This document shows, one piece after another, positions 15,987 through 25,173 of a stretch of 64,000 nt of DNA; position 1 is the first letter of the stretch, and the number at the start of each line of letters is the position of its first letter. The position numbers and the translations under genes are program-made. Where the stretch lies: NCBI RefSeq assembly GCF_009827055.1, contig NZ_WUMK01000009.1, positions 62,001 to 126,000 of the forward strand, read 5' to 3'. The notes below the pieces were generated by a model. The model searched no databases. It worked only from the letters and a program-made list of their open reading frames with translations, and was not told the origin of the DNA. The DNA is from Shinella kummerowiae (lineage in GTDB: Bacteria; Pseudomonadota; Alphaproteobacteria; Rhizobiales; Rhizobiaceae).

Positions 15987-17021
15987 TCAACGGATGGCCG
16001 CGGCGTTGCTGGAAAGACAGCCGGCCGCCAGCGGTTGGCGGGCCGGTTCCCAGAGCGGCAGGGGAGACAGCGCGCTACCATCGGGCAGGAGCCCCACGCC
16101 GGCACTTGCGCCCACATTTGCCTGCATGATCTCCGCCAGGATGGAAAGCGCGATGGAGGATGCGCTCTTGCCGCTTTCGAACAGCCCGGCCGGCCCGCGG
16201 ATCCGCCCGAGTTTTTCCTTCTCCACGCCAAAGCGCGCAAGGGTATCGAGCCGGCGCTGGTGGGTCTTCCGGCTGCCCATGGCGCCGACATAAAAGGCAT
16301 CCGTCTCCAGGATCAGCGGCAGCAGGTTCGTTTCCCATTCATGATCGTGGAACATCACCGCGACCGCCGTATGGCGGTCGGCGTGAACGATCGGCAGGCT
16401 TGCCGCGCTCGGGATCGGCACCACCTCGACACCGGGCGTTTTCAGGATCTCATCGCGGGTTTCCCCATCCGGCGAATAAAGCACCACCTCGAAACCGGTG
16501 ACCAGGCCAAGCCTGGAGAGCTGTACCGCGGACGGACCAATGCCAGCGACAATGATGCGCGTACGCGGGGCATAGATCCTAGTCAGCGTCTCGCTCTCGT
16601 CGCCGGCAAGCGAAGGCACATGCATCATGGCCGGCAGACGGCGGTGCAGGCGCGCGTCGATTGCGACGAGATCGTCATCGGCAATGTTGACATCGAAGAC
16701 GAGCTCGATCGCGCTGCCGCAGGGAAGCTGGATGTCGAAATATTTCGATCCGCGACCATAGCGCACACGCCGGTTTTCACCGTCCTGGATGGCGGCAATA
16801 GCTTCGCTCACCACGGCGCGCTCGATACAGCCTCCCGAAAGATAGCCCGTCCAGTGCCCGCTTTCCGAGACGGCCATCTGCGCGCCCAGCGGACGCGGCG
16901 ACGACCCCTCGATCTGGACGAGCGTGACGATGGCGATCCGCTCGCCGCGGCGTTTTCGGTCAATGGCAAAATCGATGACATAGTCGTCGAACTGGTCCCA
17001 TGATCCGGCCGGCATCTTCAT
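15987..17021 (-). CDS. xdhC: XdhC family molybdenum cofactor chaperone
   Basis: 344 residues. The N-terminal XdhC domain shows IEGSSPRPLGAQMAV and GYLSGGCIERAVV, with the cysteine that holds sulfurated molybdenum cofactor. The C-terminal Rossmann domain shows RIIVAGIGPSAVQLSRL and AFYVGAMGSRKTHQRRL. XdhC binds Moco, promotes its sulfuration and inserts it into xanthine-dehydrogenase-type enzymes. It is 15 bp downstream of the hydroxylase gene with GAGGAG before the ATG, so it is the last gene of a three-gene operon. Confidence 0.92.
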   Translation of the reverse strand: MKMPAGSWDQFDDYVIDFAIDRKRRGERIAIVTLVQIEGSSPRPLGAQMAVSESGHWTGYLSGGCIERAVVSEAIAAIQDGENRRVRYGRGSKYFDIQLPCGSAIELVFDVNIADDDLVAIDARLHRRLPAMMHVPSLAGDESETLTRIYAPRTRIIVAGIGPSAVQLSRLGLVTGFEVVLYSPDGETRDEILKTPGVEVVPIPSAASLPIVHADRHTAVAVMFHDHEWETNLLPLILETDAFYVGAMGSRKTHQRRLDTLARFGVEKEKLGRIRGPAGLFESGKSASSIALSILAEIMQANVGASAGVGLLPDGSALSPLPLWEPARQPLAAGCLSSNAAAIR

Positions 17022-17036
17022 CGCGCACTCCTCTTC

Positions 17037-19799
17037 TCAGGCAGGTTCACAGTCAGCCGCCGGCACGTTCGGCCGCGAGGGCCGCGCCTCGGCCACAAGC
17101 TTGTAAAGCCGGTCCGCCTTGAAGGGCGTCGCGTGGAGCCGCACGCCGATAGCGTCGCGAATGGCGTTGCCAAGCGCGGCGGCGACCGGGTTGTAGGGGC
17201 TTTCGCTCATCGACTTTGCGCCGAGCGGGCCGATGCGGTCGTAGGTGTCGGCAAAATAGACCTCGGCGCGGGGAATGTCGGCGAAGGCCGGGATGTGGTA
17301 GCCGCGGAACGTCGGGTTGGTGACCTTTCCCTCTCCGTCAATGTTCAGGTCTTCATAGAGGGCCGCACCGATCGCCTGCGCGACGCCGCCTTCCACCTGC
17401 CCGCGGCACTGCATCGGGTTCATCACCGTTCCGGCGTCCGCCGCGTGGATCGAGCGCAGGATACGGATCTCGCCGTAACGACGATGGATTGCCACCTCGA
17501 AACCCTGGACGTTGAAGGCGACCGAGCGCGGGGTGCCACCGCTGCGCCCCTGCCCCGACAGCTTTACACCCGCCTCGGCGGCGGCAGCAGCTAGGGCGGC
17601 GAGAGCAATCCGGCGGCCGCCGGCCGTGACGTACCCCTCGCCGAGCGCGCACTCGGACCGCCGGACATTGGCGAGCGAGGCCGCGAAATCCAAGATGAGG
17701 CCGGCGAGGTCCTCCGCTGCTTCCCGGGTCGCCGATCCCGCAACCACCGTTCCGGTGCTGCCGAAGGCGCCGGTATCGTGCGAAATATGGTCCGTATCCG
17801 ATTGCTTGATACGCACATGGGACAGCGTCGTTCCCAGCAGGGAGGCGACGATCTGGCCGTGCACCGTCGTGGTGCCATTGCCGAATTCGGCCGTGCCGGT
17901 CTTCAATTCGTAGCGACCGTCAGGCAGCAGCGTGACCCGGCTCTCGGCCCGGTGCCCGCGCGGCGGGATCGTGTCGATCATGCCGGCAGCGACACCACGC
18001 CCGACGAGCCAGTCGTCGGAAAGACCGTGGTCCGGCCCGCGCGCCAGGGCGGCTTCCACCATATCGAGACATTGGTCGAGGCCGTAGCTGCCGTATTCGA
18101 CATCATGCGGCCCGTCGTCTGCCGATGTCATCGGGTCGCCGGGCACCACCACATTTCGCCTGCGGAAAGCGACCGGGTCCATGCCGATCCGTCGCGCCAT
18201 TTCATCCATCGCCGATTCGACCGCGAAATTGCTCTGGCTCAGGCCGTAACCACGAAAGGCGCCGCTCGGCATTTCGTTGGTGTAGACCGCGACGGAATCG
18301 ACTTTCTTGTTCGGGCAGCGGTAGAGCGCGATGCATTCGCCCGAGCCGTGATACATCACGCCAGGCCCATGATTGCCATAGGCGCCGGTGTTCGACAGCA
18401 GGCGCATGGAAATGGCCGTCAGCAGACCGTCTTTCGTCGCGCCGAGCTTTACCGTGATCGTCATGGGGTGGCGGCTGGTGGAGGCGGAGAACTGCTCCGT
18501 TCGCGTGTATTCGAGCTTCACCGGGCGGCCGGTCTTGAACACGGCAAGCGCCACGATGTCCTCGATGATCATCTCCTGCTTGCCGCCGAACCCCCCGCCG
18601 ACGCGCTCCGCGAAGACACGGACCTTGTCGCGGGGAAGGTCGAACAGCGTGCACAGGGCGTCGCGTGTCAGGAACGGCACCTGCGTGCTGGTTCGCATGT
18701 TGAGCCGCCCGTCACCATCGAGCCAGCCGATCGCTCCATGCGTTTCGAGATGGGCGTGCTGCACCCGCTGGATGCGAAACGTGCCTTCATAGATGGCGTC
18801 CGCTTCCGCGAAGCCCTTGTCGACATCGCCCAGATGCCCGTGCAGCTCGGCGACGATGTTGCGCTGTGGATTGGCGATGCGCGAGGAGAGCGGCTTGTCA
18901 TGCACGACATGCGCGCCCGGCCGCATCGCCTCTTCCGGATCGAAGACCGCCGGCAGCAATGCGTATTCGACGGCGATCAGCCTGCTAGCCGCCTCCGCGA
19001 TGCCCTCGCTGTCGGCGACGACCGCCGCGACACGTTGCCCGATATGGCGAATGACCTGGTCAAGCACCAGCGTGTCGTCGGGATCATCGGTGTACATCTC
19101 GTGGCGGGCCGTCGAGAAATAGTGGCCCGGCGCGTCCGCGTGGGTCAGCACCGCAACGACACCCGGCAGGGCAAGTGCCGCGCGCATGTCGATCGAGACG
19201 ATGCGGGCGGAGGGGTGCGGCGAGCGCAGGATTTTCATATGTGTGAGGCCGGCAAGATCGCCAACGGGCGCGACATCCATCGTATAACGCACACGGCCTG
19301 TTACGACGCCTGGCCCGGCGGGCGCGGCAAGGTTTCGCCCGCACGCCTCGCCAGCCCCGACACGTTCGACATGTTTGACGCCCTCGATGGCATCGGCGAT
19401 CGCGCGGTAACCCGTGCAGCGGCACAGATTGCCCTTCAGCGCTGCCGGAAGGTTGCGGCGCTGGGCCTGGTCGAGCGCCGCCGCGGTCATGATCGCGCCT
19501 GCAGTGCAGAAGCCGCACTGGAAGCCCTGCGCGTCGAGGAAGGATTGCTGAACCGGGTGAAGGTTGTCCGGCGCGCCCAGCCCCTCGATCGTCGTGACCT
19601 CCTGGCCCTCCGCGCGAAACGCCGGGACGAGGCAACTGTGCACGGGTCGCCCGTCGATATGAACCGTGCAGGCGCCGCAATCGCCGGCGTCGCAGCCCTT
19701 CTTCACACCGAAACAGCCGAGATCGCGCAGGAAGGTGCGCAGGCATTGGCCCGGCCGCGGTGTCGCATCATGCGTCTTGCCATTGACGAGATAGGTCAT
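17037..19799 (-). CDS. Molybdenum hydroxylase: fused [2Fe-2S] and molybdopterin subunits (xanthine dehydrogenase/aldehyde oxidase family)
   Basis: 920 residues from ATG at 19799, which has GGGAGG upstream and overlaps the FAD-subunit stop as ATGA. Residues 1-150 are the iron-sulfur part: Cys 36, 41, 44, 56 for the plant-type cluster and Cys 95, 98, 126, 128 for the second. From about 170 the Mo-binding part follows, with RVGGGFGGKQE and PSGAFRGYGLSQ, and a C-terminal GAKSMSESP that aligns with GAKGxGEPP, keeping the catalytic glutamate. The family hydroxylates purines, aldehydes, nicotinate or other N-heterocycles. Fusion of the small and large subunits with a separate FAD gene is one of several known arrangements. 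The substrate is not deducible. Confidence 0.88.
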   Translation of the reverse strand: MTYLVNGKTHDATPRPGQCLRTFLRDLGCFGVKKGCDAGDCGACTVHIDGRPVHSCLVPAFRAEGQEVTTIEGLGAPDNLHPVQQSFLDAQGFQCGFCTAGAIMTAAALDQAQRRNLPAALKGNLCRCTGYRAIADAIEGVKHVERVGAGEACGRNLAAPAGPGVVTGRVRYTMDVAPVGDLAGLTHMKILRSPHPSARIVSIDMRAALALPGVVAVLTHADAPGHYFSTARHEMYTDDPDDTLVLDQVIRHIGQRVAAVVADSEGIAEAASRLIAVEYALLPAVFDPEEAMRPGAHVVHDKPLSSRIANPQRNIVAELHGHLGDVDKGFAEADAIYEGTFRIQRVQHAHLETHGAIGWLDGDGRLNMRTSTQVPFLTRDALCTLFDLPRDKVRVFAERVGGGFGGKQEMIIEDIVALAVFKTGRPVKLEYTRTEQFSASTSRHPMTITVKLGATKDGLLTAISMRLLSNTGAYGNHGPGVMYHGSGECIALYRCPNKKVDSVAVYTNEMPSGAFRGYGLSQSNFAVESAMDEMARRIGMDPVAFRRRNVVVPGDPMTSADDGPHDVEYGSYGLDQCLDMVEAALARGPDHGLSDDWLVGRGVAAGMIDTIPPRGHRAESRVTLLPDGRYELKTGTAEFGNGTTTVHGQIVASLLGTTLSHVRIKQSDTDHISHDTGAFGSTGTVVAGSATREAAEDLAGLILDFAASLANVRRSECALGEGYVTAGGRRIALAALAAAAAEAGVKLSGQGRSGGTPRSVAFNVQGFEVAIHRRYGEIRILRSIHAADAGTVMNPMQCRGQVEGGVAQAIGAALYEDLNIDGEGKVTNPTFRGYHIPAFADIPRAEVYFADTYDRIGPLGAKSMSESPYNPVAAALGNAIRDAIGVRLHATPFKADRLYKLVAEARPSRPNVPAADCEPA

Positions 19800-20617
19800 G
19801 TCCATCCTCCCAGTTCTTCGCGGATTTCCTCCGCGAAAAGATGCGTCATGTGCTGGCGCCAATCGGGCAGGCCATGGATGTCGTCATAATAGAGCGCGTC
19901 CGGGACATCCCTTTCAAGACGGTGCGCCAGGTCGCCGGCGCCTGGGCAGTGCGGAAAAGCGAGTTGCACCGGTCGGCGCGTCGAGGCGGTGACGGTGAGC
20001 ACGAAGCCGCCTTTGGCCGAAAGCGTGCCGATGAGAAGCACGCCCGAGCGGCCGAGCGGCGTCAGGCTCGCCCGGCGAAATGCCGTCCGCCGCGACAGCG
20101 CCTCCCACGGCAGGCTGATGCTGCGCAGGATTTCGCCCGGCCGCAGATCGTTGCTCAACGGCCCCTTCACGAAGTCGACGACCGGGACTTTTCGCTCCGA
20201 ACCATCCGGCGCCCATACAGTGCACACACCGTCGAGCGCTGCGGTCAGCGAGATCATCGGGCCGGCCGGCAGCGACATGCAGAGATTACCGCCGACGGTG
20301 GCCATGTTCCAGATCTTGAAGGAGGCGAGGAACGAGCGGCAGCATGTGCCGATCAGCCGCGCTGCGGGCCAAACAACCGGCGGCTCGAAGGCATCGAGCG
20401 TCGCCACCTTGCAGGTCGCGCTGATCGAGAGGCCGGCATCGTTTACCGTCAGAGGCTGCCAGTCGAGCAACGACAGGTCGACAAGTTTCTGAAGTTTGGG
20501 TTGCGGCTCGGAGAACAGCCATGTCCCGCCGCCAAGCCATGCGTCGCCCTCCTGAAACGGCCACAGTTCGGCACGGCTGCGCGGCCTGCTGACGGCGTTG
20601 ATCGTGTTGATGTCCAA
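19796..20617 (-). CDS. FAD-binding subunit of the molybdenum hydroxylase
   Basis: 273 residues. The FAD motifs of the family are AWLGGGTWLFSE near residue 27 (in place of the usual AGGTDL) and ATVGGNLCMSLPAGPM near residue 110, followed by the CO-dehydrogenase flavoprotein C-terminal domain. It passes electrons from the [2Fe-2S] clusters to NAD+ or another acceptor. It is first in the operon with the 920-residue subunit and xdhC, and divergent from a LysR gene. Confidence 0.9.
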   Translation of the reverse strand: MDINTINAVSRPRSRAELWPFQEGDAWLGGGTWLFSEPQPKLQKLVDLSLLDWQPLTVNDAGLSISATCKVATLDAFEPPVVWPAARLIGTCCRSFLASFKIWNMATVGGNLCMSLPAGPMISLTAALDGVCTVWAPDGSERKVPVVDFVKGPLSNDLRPGEILRSISLPWEALSRRTAFRRASLTPLGRSGVLLIGTLSAKGGFVLTVTASTRRPVQLAFPHCPGAGDLAHRLERDVPDALYYDDIHGLPDWRQHMTHLFAEEIREELGGWT

Positions 20618-20682
20618 GGTGAAGACCTCCGGAGGGTGTTATCGCCGCGACTGTCCTTCATCCGGATTGATCTTGCTATTTC

Positions 20683-20700
20683 CAATTCAAGAGCGAATTG
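20683..20700. promoter_or_regulatory. Inverted repeat CAATTC-N6-GAATTG, candidate LysR-type site
   Basis: A perfect 6-bp inverted repeat in the 116-bp divergent region between the hydroxylase operon and the LysR gene, 34 bp from the regulator start. Its size and position suit a LysR recognition site that controls both directions. Confidence 0.45.
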
Positions 20701-20733
20701 TTGCCGAAAAGGCATCAACAAAGGGAACAGACC

Positions 20734-21732
20734 ATGCGCACGCCAAAAGCCGCCCCCCTTCGGTCATCGCCACCCCGGGAGCGCGCGCTGTCTCCCGCGC
20801 TGCTGGCGCGCATGTTTCACCAGCCGGCGATGATCTATTTCCAGACCGTTGCGGAACTGCTGTCCATCCGGGAATGCGCGCGCCGCCTCAACGTCGCCTC
20901 GTCGGCCGTGTCTCGGCAGATCAGCCAGCTCGAGGACGCGTTGGGCATGGCGCTGTTCCAGCGCGAAGGCCGCCGCATCAAGATGACCGCGGCCGGCGAA
21001 ATCCTCTACCGGCATGTCCGCCGGGTGGCCTCGCCGCTCGAGGCGGCGGTGTCGGAACTCGACATGCTGCGTGGGCTCAAGACGGGCTCCGTCCGCATCG
21101 CCACGGTCGAAAGCGTCGGGCTGTCCTTCCTGCCACCCCTTCTGACCGCATTTTCACAGCGTCATCCGACCTTGCATCTGAACGTCGAAGTCACGTCCTC
21201 GGCCGACGTGGTCTCCCGTCTCATCGACGAAACGATCGACGTCGGTTTCGGCTTCGTGACGGCACCGCCGCGCGAGATCGAGATGGCGGTGCGCCGCGAC
21301 GTGCGTGTCGGCGCGCTGATGCGGCCGGACCATCCGCTTGCCTCCCGGCATAGCCTCAGCCTTGCGGACTGTTTCGCCCACCCCGTTGCCATCGGAACGC
21401 GCGAACTCTCCATCCGCCGGGCGATCCAGCCCAATCTGGAAGCGGCGGCAACCGCTCGGCCGCCCTTGCTGGAGGTCGGCTCGATCCGCATGCTCGTGGA
21501 GCTGGCACAGGCCGGACACCACATTTCCATCATGACGCCGATCGGCGCGCATCACGAGATCGGCAGCGGCGCCTTGGTGTTCCGTCCCCTCAGCGATCCC
21601 GGCCTGTCGACCAACCGTTTCGGGCTGATGGTCCGAACCGGCGCGGGCCTGCACTTCGCCCCGGCCGTCTTTTATGACCATGCGAAGGAGCATTTCCGCA
21701 GCCTGGAGCTGCCGGGCACGGTGTTATCCTAG
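20734..21732 (+). CDS. LysR family transcriptional regulator
   Basis: 332 residues from ATG at 20734 (AGGGAA upstream). The winged-helix domain lies at about residues 26-85 (YFQTVAELLSIRECARRLNV, then SSAVSRQISQLEDALGMALF). The periplasmic-binding-like effector domain follows from about 110 (GSVRIATVESVGLSFLP). The N-terminal extension of about 20 residues is longer than usual. Divergent placement against the hydroxylase/xdhC operon suggests it regulates that operon in response to the substrate; this is inferred. Confidence 0.92.
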   Translation: MRTPKAAPLRSSPPRERALSPALLARMFHQPAMIYFQTVAELLSIRECARRLNVASSAVSRQISQLEDALGMALFQREGRRIKMTAAGEILYRHVRRVASPLEAAVSELDMLRGLKTGSVRIATVESVGLSFLPPLLTAFSQRHPTLHLNVEVTSSADVVSRLIDETIDVGFGFVTAPPREIEMAVRRDVRVGALMRPDHPLASRHSLSLADCFAHPVAIGTRELSIRRAIQPNLEAAATARPPLLEVGSIRMLVELAQAGHHISIMTPIGAHHEIGSGALVFRPLSDPGLSTNRFGLMVRTGAGLHFAPAVFYDHAKEHFRSLELPGTVLS

Positions 21733-21753
21733 CTACCGGCATGCCGAATGGTA

Positions 21754-22098
21754 TCACGCCTTGACATAGACCCAGGCGACAAGCCCGGAGGCAAGCCGGG
21801 TCTCGATGCGGGTATAGTCGGAGACCTCGTAGGCATCGGCGGCGGCGAGCTCGCGGGCGGTGATCCTGAACACCATTCCGGCAACGCTGTCGGCCGGGTT
21901 TTGCGATGGCATGACGATGGGATGAAACCGCTTTCCGCTCTTCGCCAAAACGGCCGGATCGGTAATTTCCACCTGTTCGGTGCGGAAGCCGACCATGGCA
22001 TCCTCCTGCCCCTCCAGAAGCCGGCCGAACGAGGAGAGCTGCACGTCCTTCTGCTGGAGCGTGCCATAGGAAAAGAGATTGATGTCAGCGGTTTCCAT
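21754..22098 (-). CDS. Gamma-glutamylcyclotransferase-like protein (AIG2/GGCT family)
   Basis: 114 residues from METADINLFSYGTLQQ; AGGGGAA lies before this ATG, whereas the in-frame ATG at 22131 has no site. The family motif YGTL binds the gamma-glutamyl group, and the small beta-barrel pattern continues to GLVAWVYVKA at the end. Members split gamma-glutamyl-amino acids or gamma-glutamylamines into pyroglutamate. It converges on the LysR gene and is expressed alone. Confidence 0.82.
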   Translation of the reverse strand: METADINLFSYGTLQQKDVQLSSFGRLLEGQEDAMVGFRTEQVEITDPAVLAKSGKRFHPIVMPSQNPADSVAGMVFRITARELAAADAYEVSDYTRIETRLASGLVAWVYVKA

Positions 22099-22183
22099 TC
22101 GTTCCCCTGTCGACTTGAATGCGCCGTTCACGAAGCTCTGAACGCGCGCGATCGAGACGTGGATTGCAACATCCCGGATGAGG

Positions 22184-22211
22184 ATCGATATATTTCCTCG
22201 CCCATATCGAT
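22184..22211. promoter_or_regulatory. Inverted repeat ATCGATAT-N12-ATATCGAT upstream of msrB
   Basis: A perfect 8-bp inverted repeat with a 12-nt spacer, 92 bp upstream of the msrB ATG. The size and position fit a dimeric regulator operator; the regulator is unknown. Confidence 0.45.
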
Positions 22212-22303
22212 GGCAACAGACGTACGATGCGCATTGCCATCTGTAACAATCACGCGGCGCGCCGCGTATTCATCGACAGGACACGATCAAAGGGGTGCTT
22301 TTG

Positions 22304-22795
22304 ATGAACAGACGCAGTCTTCTGACAGCGGGCGTTGCGGTCTTTGCAGCCGATTTCCTTGCAAGAGGTACGCGGCCGCTGTTTGCCGCCGCCCGGAAAA
22401 CATTCGCCGTCTCGCACAGCGAGGAGGAATGGCGCAAGCTGCTGACCGCGGAGCAGTTCAGCATCTTGCGCGAAGAGGGCACGGAACGGCCGGGTTCAAG
22501 CGCGCTTCTGAACGAGCACAGGAAGGGCACCTTCTCTTGCGCCGGCTGCAGCCAGGCCCTCTTTGCATCGGATACCAAATTCGAGAGCGGGACCGGGTGG
22601 CCGAGCTTCTGGGCGCCGCTCGACAATGCGGTCGGCACGACAGAGGATACCTCCCACGGCATGGTGCGCGTCGAGGCGCATTGCAGTCGCTGCGGCGGCC
22701 ATCTCGGCCATGTCTTCAACGACGGCCCGCAGCCGACAGGCCTGCGCTACTGCATGAATGGCTTCGCGATGACCTTCGCCCCCTCAACGGCCTGA
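22304..22795 (+). CDS. msrB: Exported methionine-R-sulfoxide reductase B
   Basis: 163 residues. An N-terminal MNRRSLLTAG... leader of about 30 residues with a twin arginine suggests Tat export to the periplasm. The enzyme has the zinc cysteines of MsrB (CAGC at 79-82 and CSRC at 127-130), the GTGWPSFW motif, and the catalytic Cys150 in LRYCMN. It reduces R-sulfoxides of protein methionine. AAAGGGG precedes the ATG at 22304; a GTG at 22295 is a weaker choice. msrA follows after 49 bp on the same strand. Confidence 0.92.
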   Translation: MNRRSLLTAGVAVFAADFLARGTRPLFAAARKTFAVSHSEEEWRKLLTAEQFSILREEGTERPGSSALLNEHRKGTFSCAGCSQALFASDTKFESGTGWPSFWAPLDNAVGTTEDTSHGMVRVEAHCSRCGGHLGHVFNDGPQPTGLRYCMNGFAMTFAPSTA

Positions 22796-22844
22796 CGGAG
22801 GCTGAGAGAAGCCTACGCATTCACTTTCAGTTGAGGAGACCGCC

Positions 22845-23540
22845 ATGAAACATCGCGTCACATTCCTTTCCTTCGCCGTCGCCGCTTCGGCCTTCATCGC
22901 ACCGAACGCTCTCGCGCAAGAGGGCCTGGCGATTCCCGCACCAGCGCTCGACGAGACCGCAACGACGGGCAAGGAAACGGCCGTCTTCGCCGGTGGTTGT
23001 TTCTGGGGCGTGCAGGGTGTCTTCCAGCGGGTGGATGGCGTCTCCAACGCCGTTTCCGGCTACGCCGGCGGCGCGCGGAACACGGCCCATTACGAGATGG
23101 TCGGCAATGGCAATACCGGCCACGCGGAGGCCGTGCGCGTCACCTTCGATCCGGCCAGGGTGAGCTATGGCAAGCTGCTGCAGATCTATTTCTCGGTCGC
23201 CCATGATCCGACCGAGCTCAACCGCCAGGGCCCCGACGTCGGCCCGCAATATCGCTCGACCGTCTTCCCGGCCAGCGACGAACAGGCGCGCATCGCCAAG
23301 GCCTATATCGACCAGTTGAACAAGGCCCACCTCTACGAGGCCGCCATCGTCACGACCATCGAACCGGGCAAGGCCTTCTACCCCGCCGAGGATTATCACC
23401 AGGATTTCCTGACCAACAACCCCACCTACCCCTACATCGTCTACAACGACATGCCGAAGATCGAGAACCTCAAACGGCTCTTCCCGGCAAGCTTCAGGGC
23501 AAACCCGGTTCTCGTCGCCAAGGCGGGCATTGACGAGTAG
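22845..23540 (+). CDS. msrA: Exported methionine-S-sulfoxide reductase A
   Basis: 231 residues with a Sec signal peptide (about 1-25, ending ALAQE). The catalytic motif GGCFWG is at residues 50-55 with Cys52. The conserved GYAGG, NTGHAEAVRV, YFSVAHDPTELNRQGPDVG and EDYHQDFL segments are all present. It reduces S-sulfoxides of methionine. With msrB it forms a periplasmic repair pair. A ribosome binding site (GAGGAG) precedes the ATG. Confidence 0.94.
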   Translation: MKHRVTFLSFAVAASAFIAPNALAQEGLAIPAPALDETATTGKETAVFAGGCFWGVQGVFQRVDGVSNAVSGYAGGARNTAHYEMVGNGNTGHAEAVRVTFDPARVSYGKLLQIYFSVAHDPTELNRQGPDVGPQYRSTVFPASDEQARIAKAYIDQLNKAHLYEAAIVTTIEPGKAFYPAEDYHQDFLTNNPTYPYIVYNDMPKIENLKRLFPASFRANPVLVAKAGIDE

Positions 23541-23797
23541 AACTGCTGTGGTTTCGGATGTTGCCGGGTGGCCGCTTTTCGCGCTGGAGCATGCTTGCAG
23601 GGCGAAAACGCGCCGTTGGGCCTCCTTTGGTCGATGCTTTCCTTTCTCCATGAAAAGGGCGCATCGCCAACCGGGCACCGTGGGCCAATCCACCGCTTTT
23701 TGAGGTGACCAATGGCCATCGCGCGGTATATTTGAAACGCGGTTTTCCTTTTCGAGACCGGCGACCACCCGCAGCCACCAAAATATCGAAAGCACAC

Positions 23798-25006
23798 ATG
23801 ACAGCCGCCGTTTCCCCGCCTGCGCGTTCCAGAACCTACCTTGCCGTGCTTGTCGTTCTGGGACTGACCCATCTTCTCAACGACCTCATGCAATCTCTCA
23901 TCCCGGCGGCCTACCCCATTCTGAAGGACGCCTATGCACTTGATTTCGTGCAGATCGGCATGATCACCATGACGTTCCAGATCGCCGGCTCGCTGCTGCA
24001 GCCGGCCATCGGCATGGTGACGGACAAACACCCTGCCCCCTATTCGCCCGTCGTGGGAATGATGTTCACGCTGTCGGGCCTGGTCAGCCTCGCCTTCGCA
24101 CACAGCTATGCGGTGATTCTCGTCTCCGTCGCGCTGATCGGCATCGGCTCCTCCATCTTCCACCCGGAGGCGACGCGCATGGCCCGTTATGCCGCAGGCG
24201 GCCGGCAAGGATTGGCTCAGGGGCTCTTCCAGGTCGGTGGCCAGGCTGGCGGCGCGCTCGGCCCGGTCTTCGCGGCCTTCATCATCGTGCCCTTCGGACA
24301 GCCGAGCCTCTCCTGGTTCGCGGCCCTCGCCCTGCTGGCCATGATGCTGCTGGTGTGGATCGGCGGTAAGCAGCGGGAAATCAGTGCCGAGTTCGCGGCA
24401 ATGCGCGCGAACGGCAAGAAGACGGGCAGCGCAGTACGGCACGCCCCGGCAACGATCGCCGTCGCCCTCACCGTCCTGACACTGCTGATGTTCACCAAGA
24501 ACGCCTATGGCGAAAGTTTCCGCTCGTTCTACACGTTCTATCTCATCGAGCGGTTCGGCCTCTCGATCCCGTCGGCCCAGATGATGCTCTTCATCTTCCT
24601 CCTGGCCTCGGCCGCCGGTGCACTGATCGGCGGAATCGTCGGCGACCGGATCGGCCGCTACCGCATCATCTGGATCTCCGTCCTCGGACCGCTTCCCCTG
24701 ACCCTCATCCTGCCGCATGTCGATCTCTTCTGGACCGGCGTGCTGACGGTAATGATCAACCTGATCATGGCGAGCGCCTTCGCCTCCATCCTGATCTACG
24801 CAATCGAACTCCTGCCCAACCGGATCGGCCTGATCGGCGGCCTGTTCTATGGCCTGAATTTCGGGCTGGGCGGCATCGCCGCGGCCATTCTCGGCGTGCT
24901 GGCCGACAGCTACGGGGTCGAGACCGTCTACAAGATCTGCTCGGTGCTGCCACTTGCAGGCCTGCTCGCATGGTTCCTGCCGAAGATCGAGGAAAGAGGC
25001 AGTTAG
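23798..25006 (+). CDS. MFS transporter of the Fsr (fosmidomycin resistance) type
   Basis: 402 residues from ATG at 23798; an in-frame start at 23705 would add a basic stretch that does not look like family sequence. Twelve hydrophobic helices are visible. The first is preceded by SRTYLAVLVVLGLTHLLNDL and the loop after helix 2 reads GMVTDKHPAPY. The GSSIFHPEATRMARYAAGGR segment is characteristic of the Fsr family. Likely a proton-driven drug or metabolite exporter. It stands alone. Confidence 0.85.
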   Translation: MTAAVSPPARSRTYLAVLVVLGLTHLLNDLMQSLIPAAYPILKDAYALDFVQIGMITMTFQIAGSLLQPAIGMVTDKHPAPYSPVVGMMFTLSGLVSLAFAHSYAVILVSVALIGIGSSIFHPEATRMARYAAGGRQGLAQGLFQVGGQAGGALGPVFAAFIIVPFGQPSLSWFAALALLAMMLLVWIGGKQREISAEFAAMRANGKKTGSAVRHAPATIAVALTVLTLLMFTKNAYGESFRSFYTFYLIERFGLSIPSAQMMLFIFLLASAAGALIGGIVGDRIGRYRIIWISVLGPLPLTLILPHVDLFWTGVLTVMINLIMASAFASILIYAIELLPNRIGLIGGLFYGLNFGLGGIAAAILGVLADSYGVETVYKICSVLPLAGLLAWFLPKIEERGS

Positions 25007-25173
25007 GCCCAGCCGACGACGGCCTATCAACCCGGTTTCTCAAACGGACGCCCCTGGCACGGCTGAACGCGGCTTTGGATTGCAAGCGATTGATCCGTGG
25101 ACGTGCCCAGACCACTTCCCACAGGCACCGACGAGCCTGTATAAGCGGCAGGTAAGGTTAAGTGGGATGACGA

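Noticed and set aside
17037-19799. Apparent loss of the catalytic Glu motif GxGE in the molybdenum hydroxylase
   Set aside because: Aligning GAKSMSESP with GAKGxGEPP keeps the Glu in register; only neighbouring residues differ.
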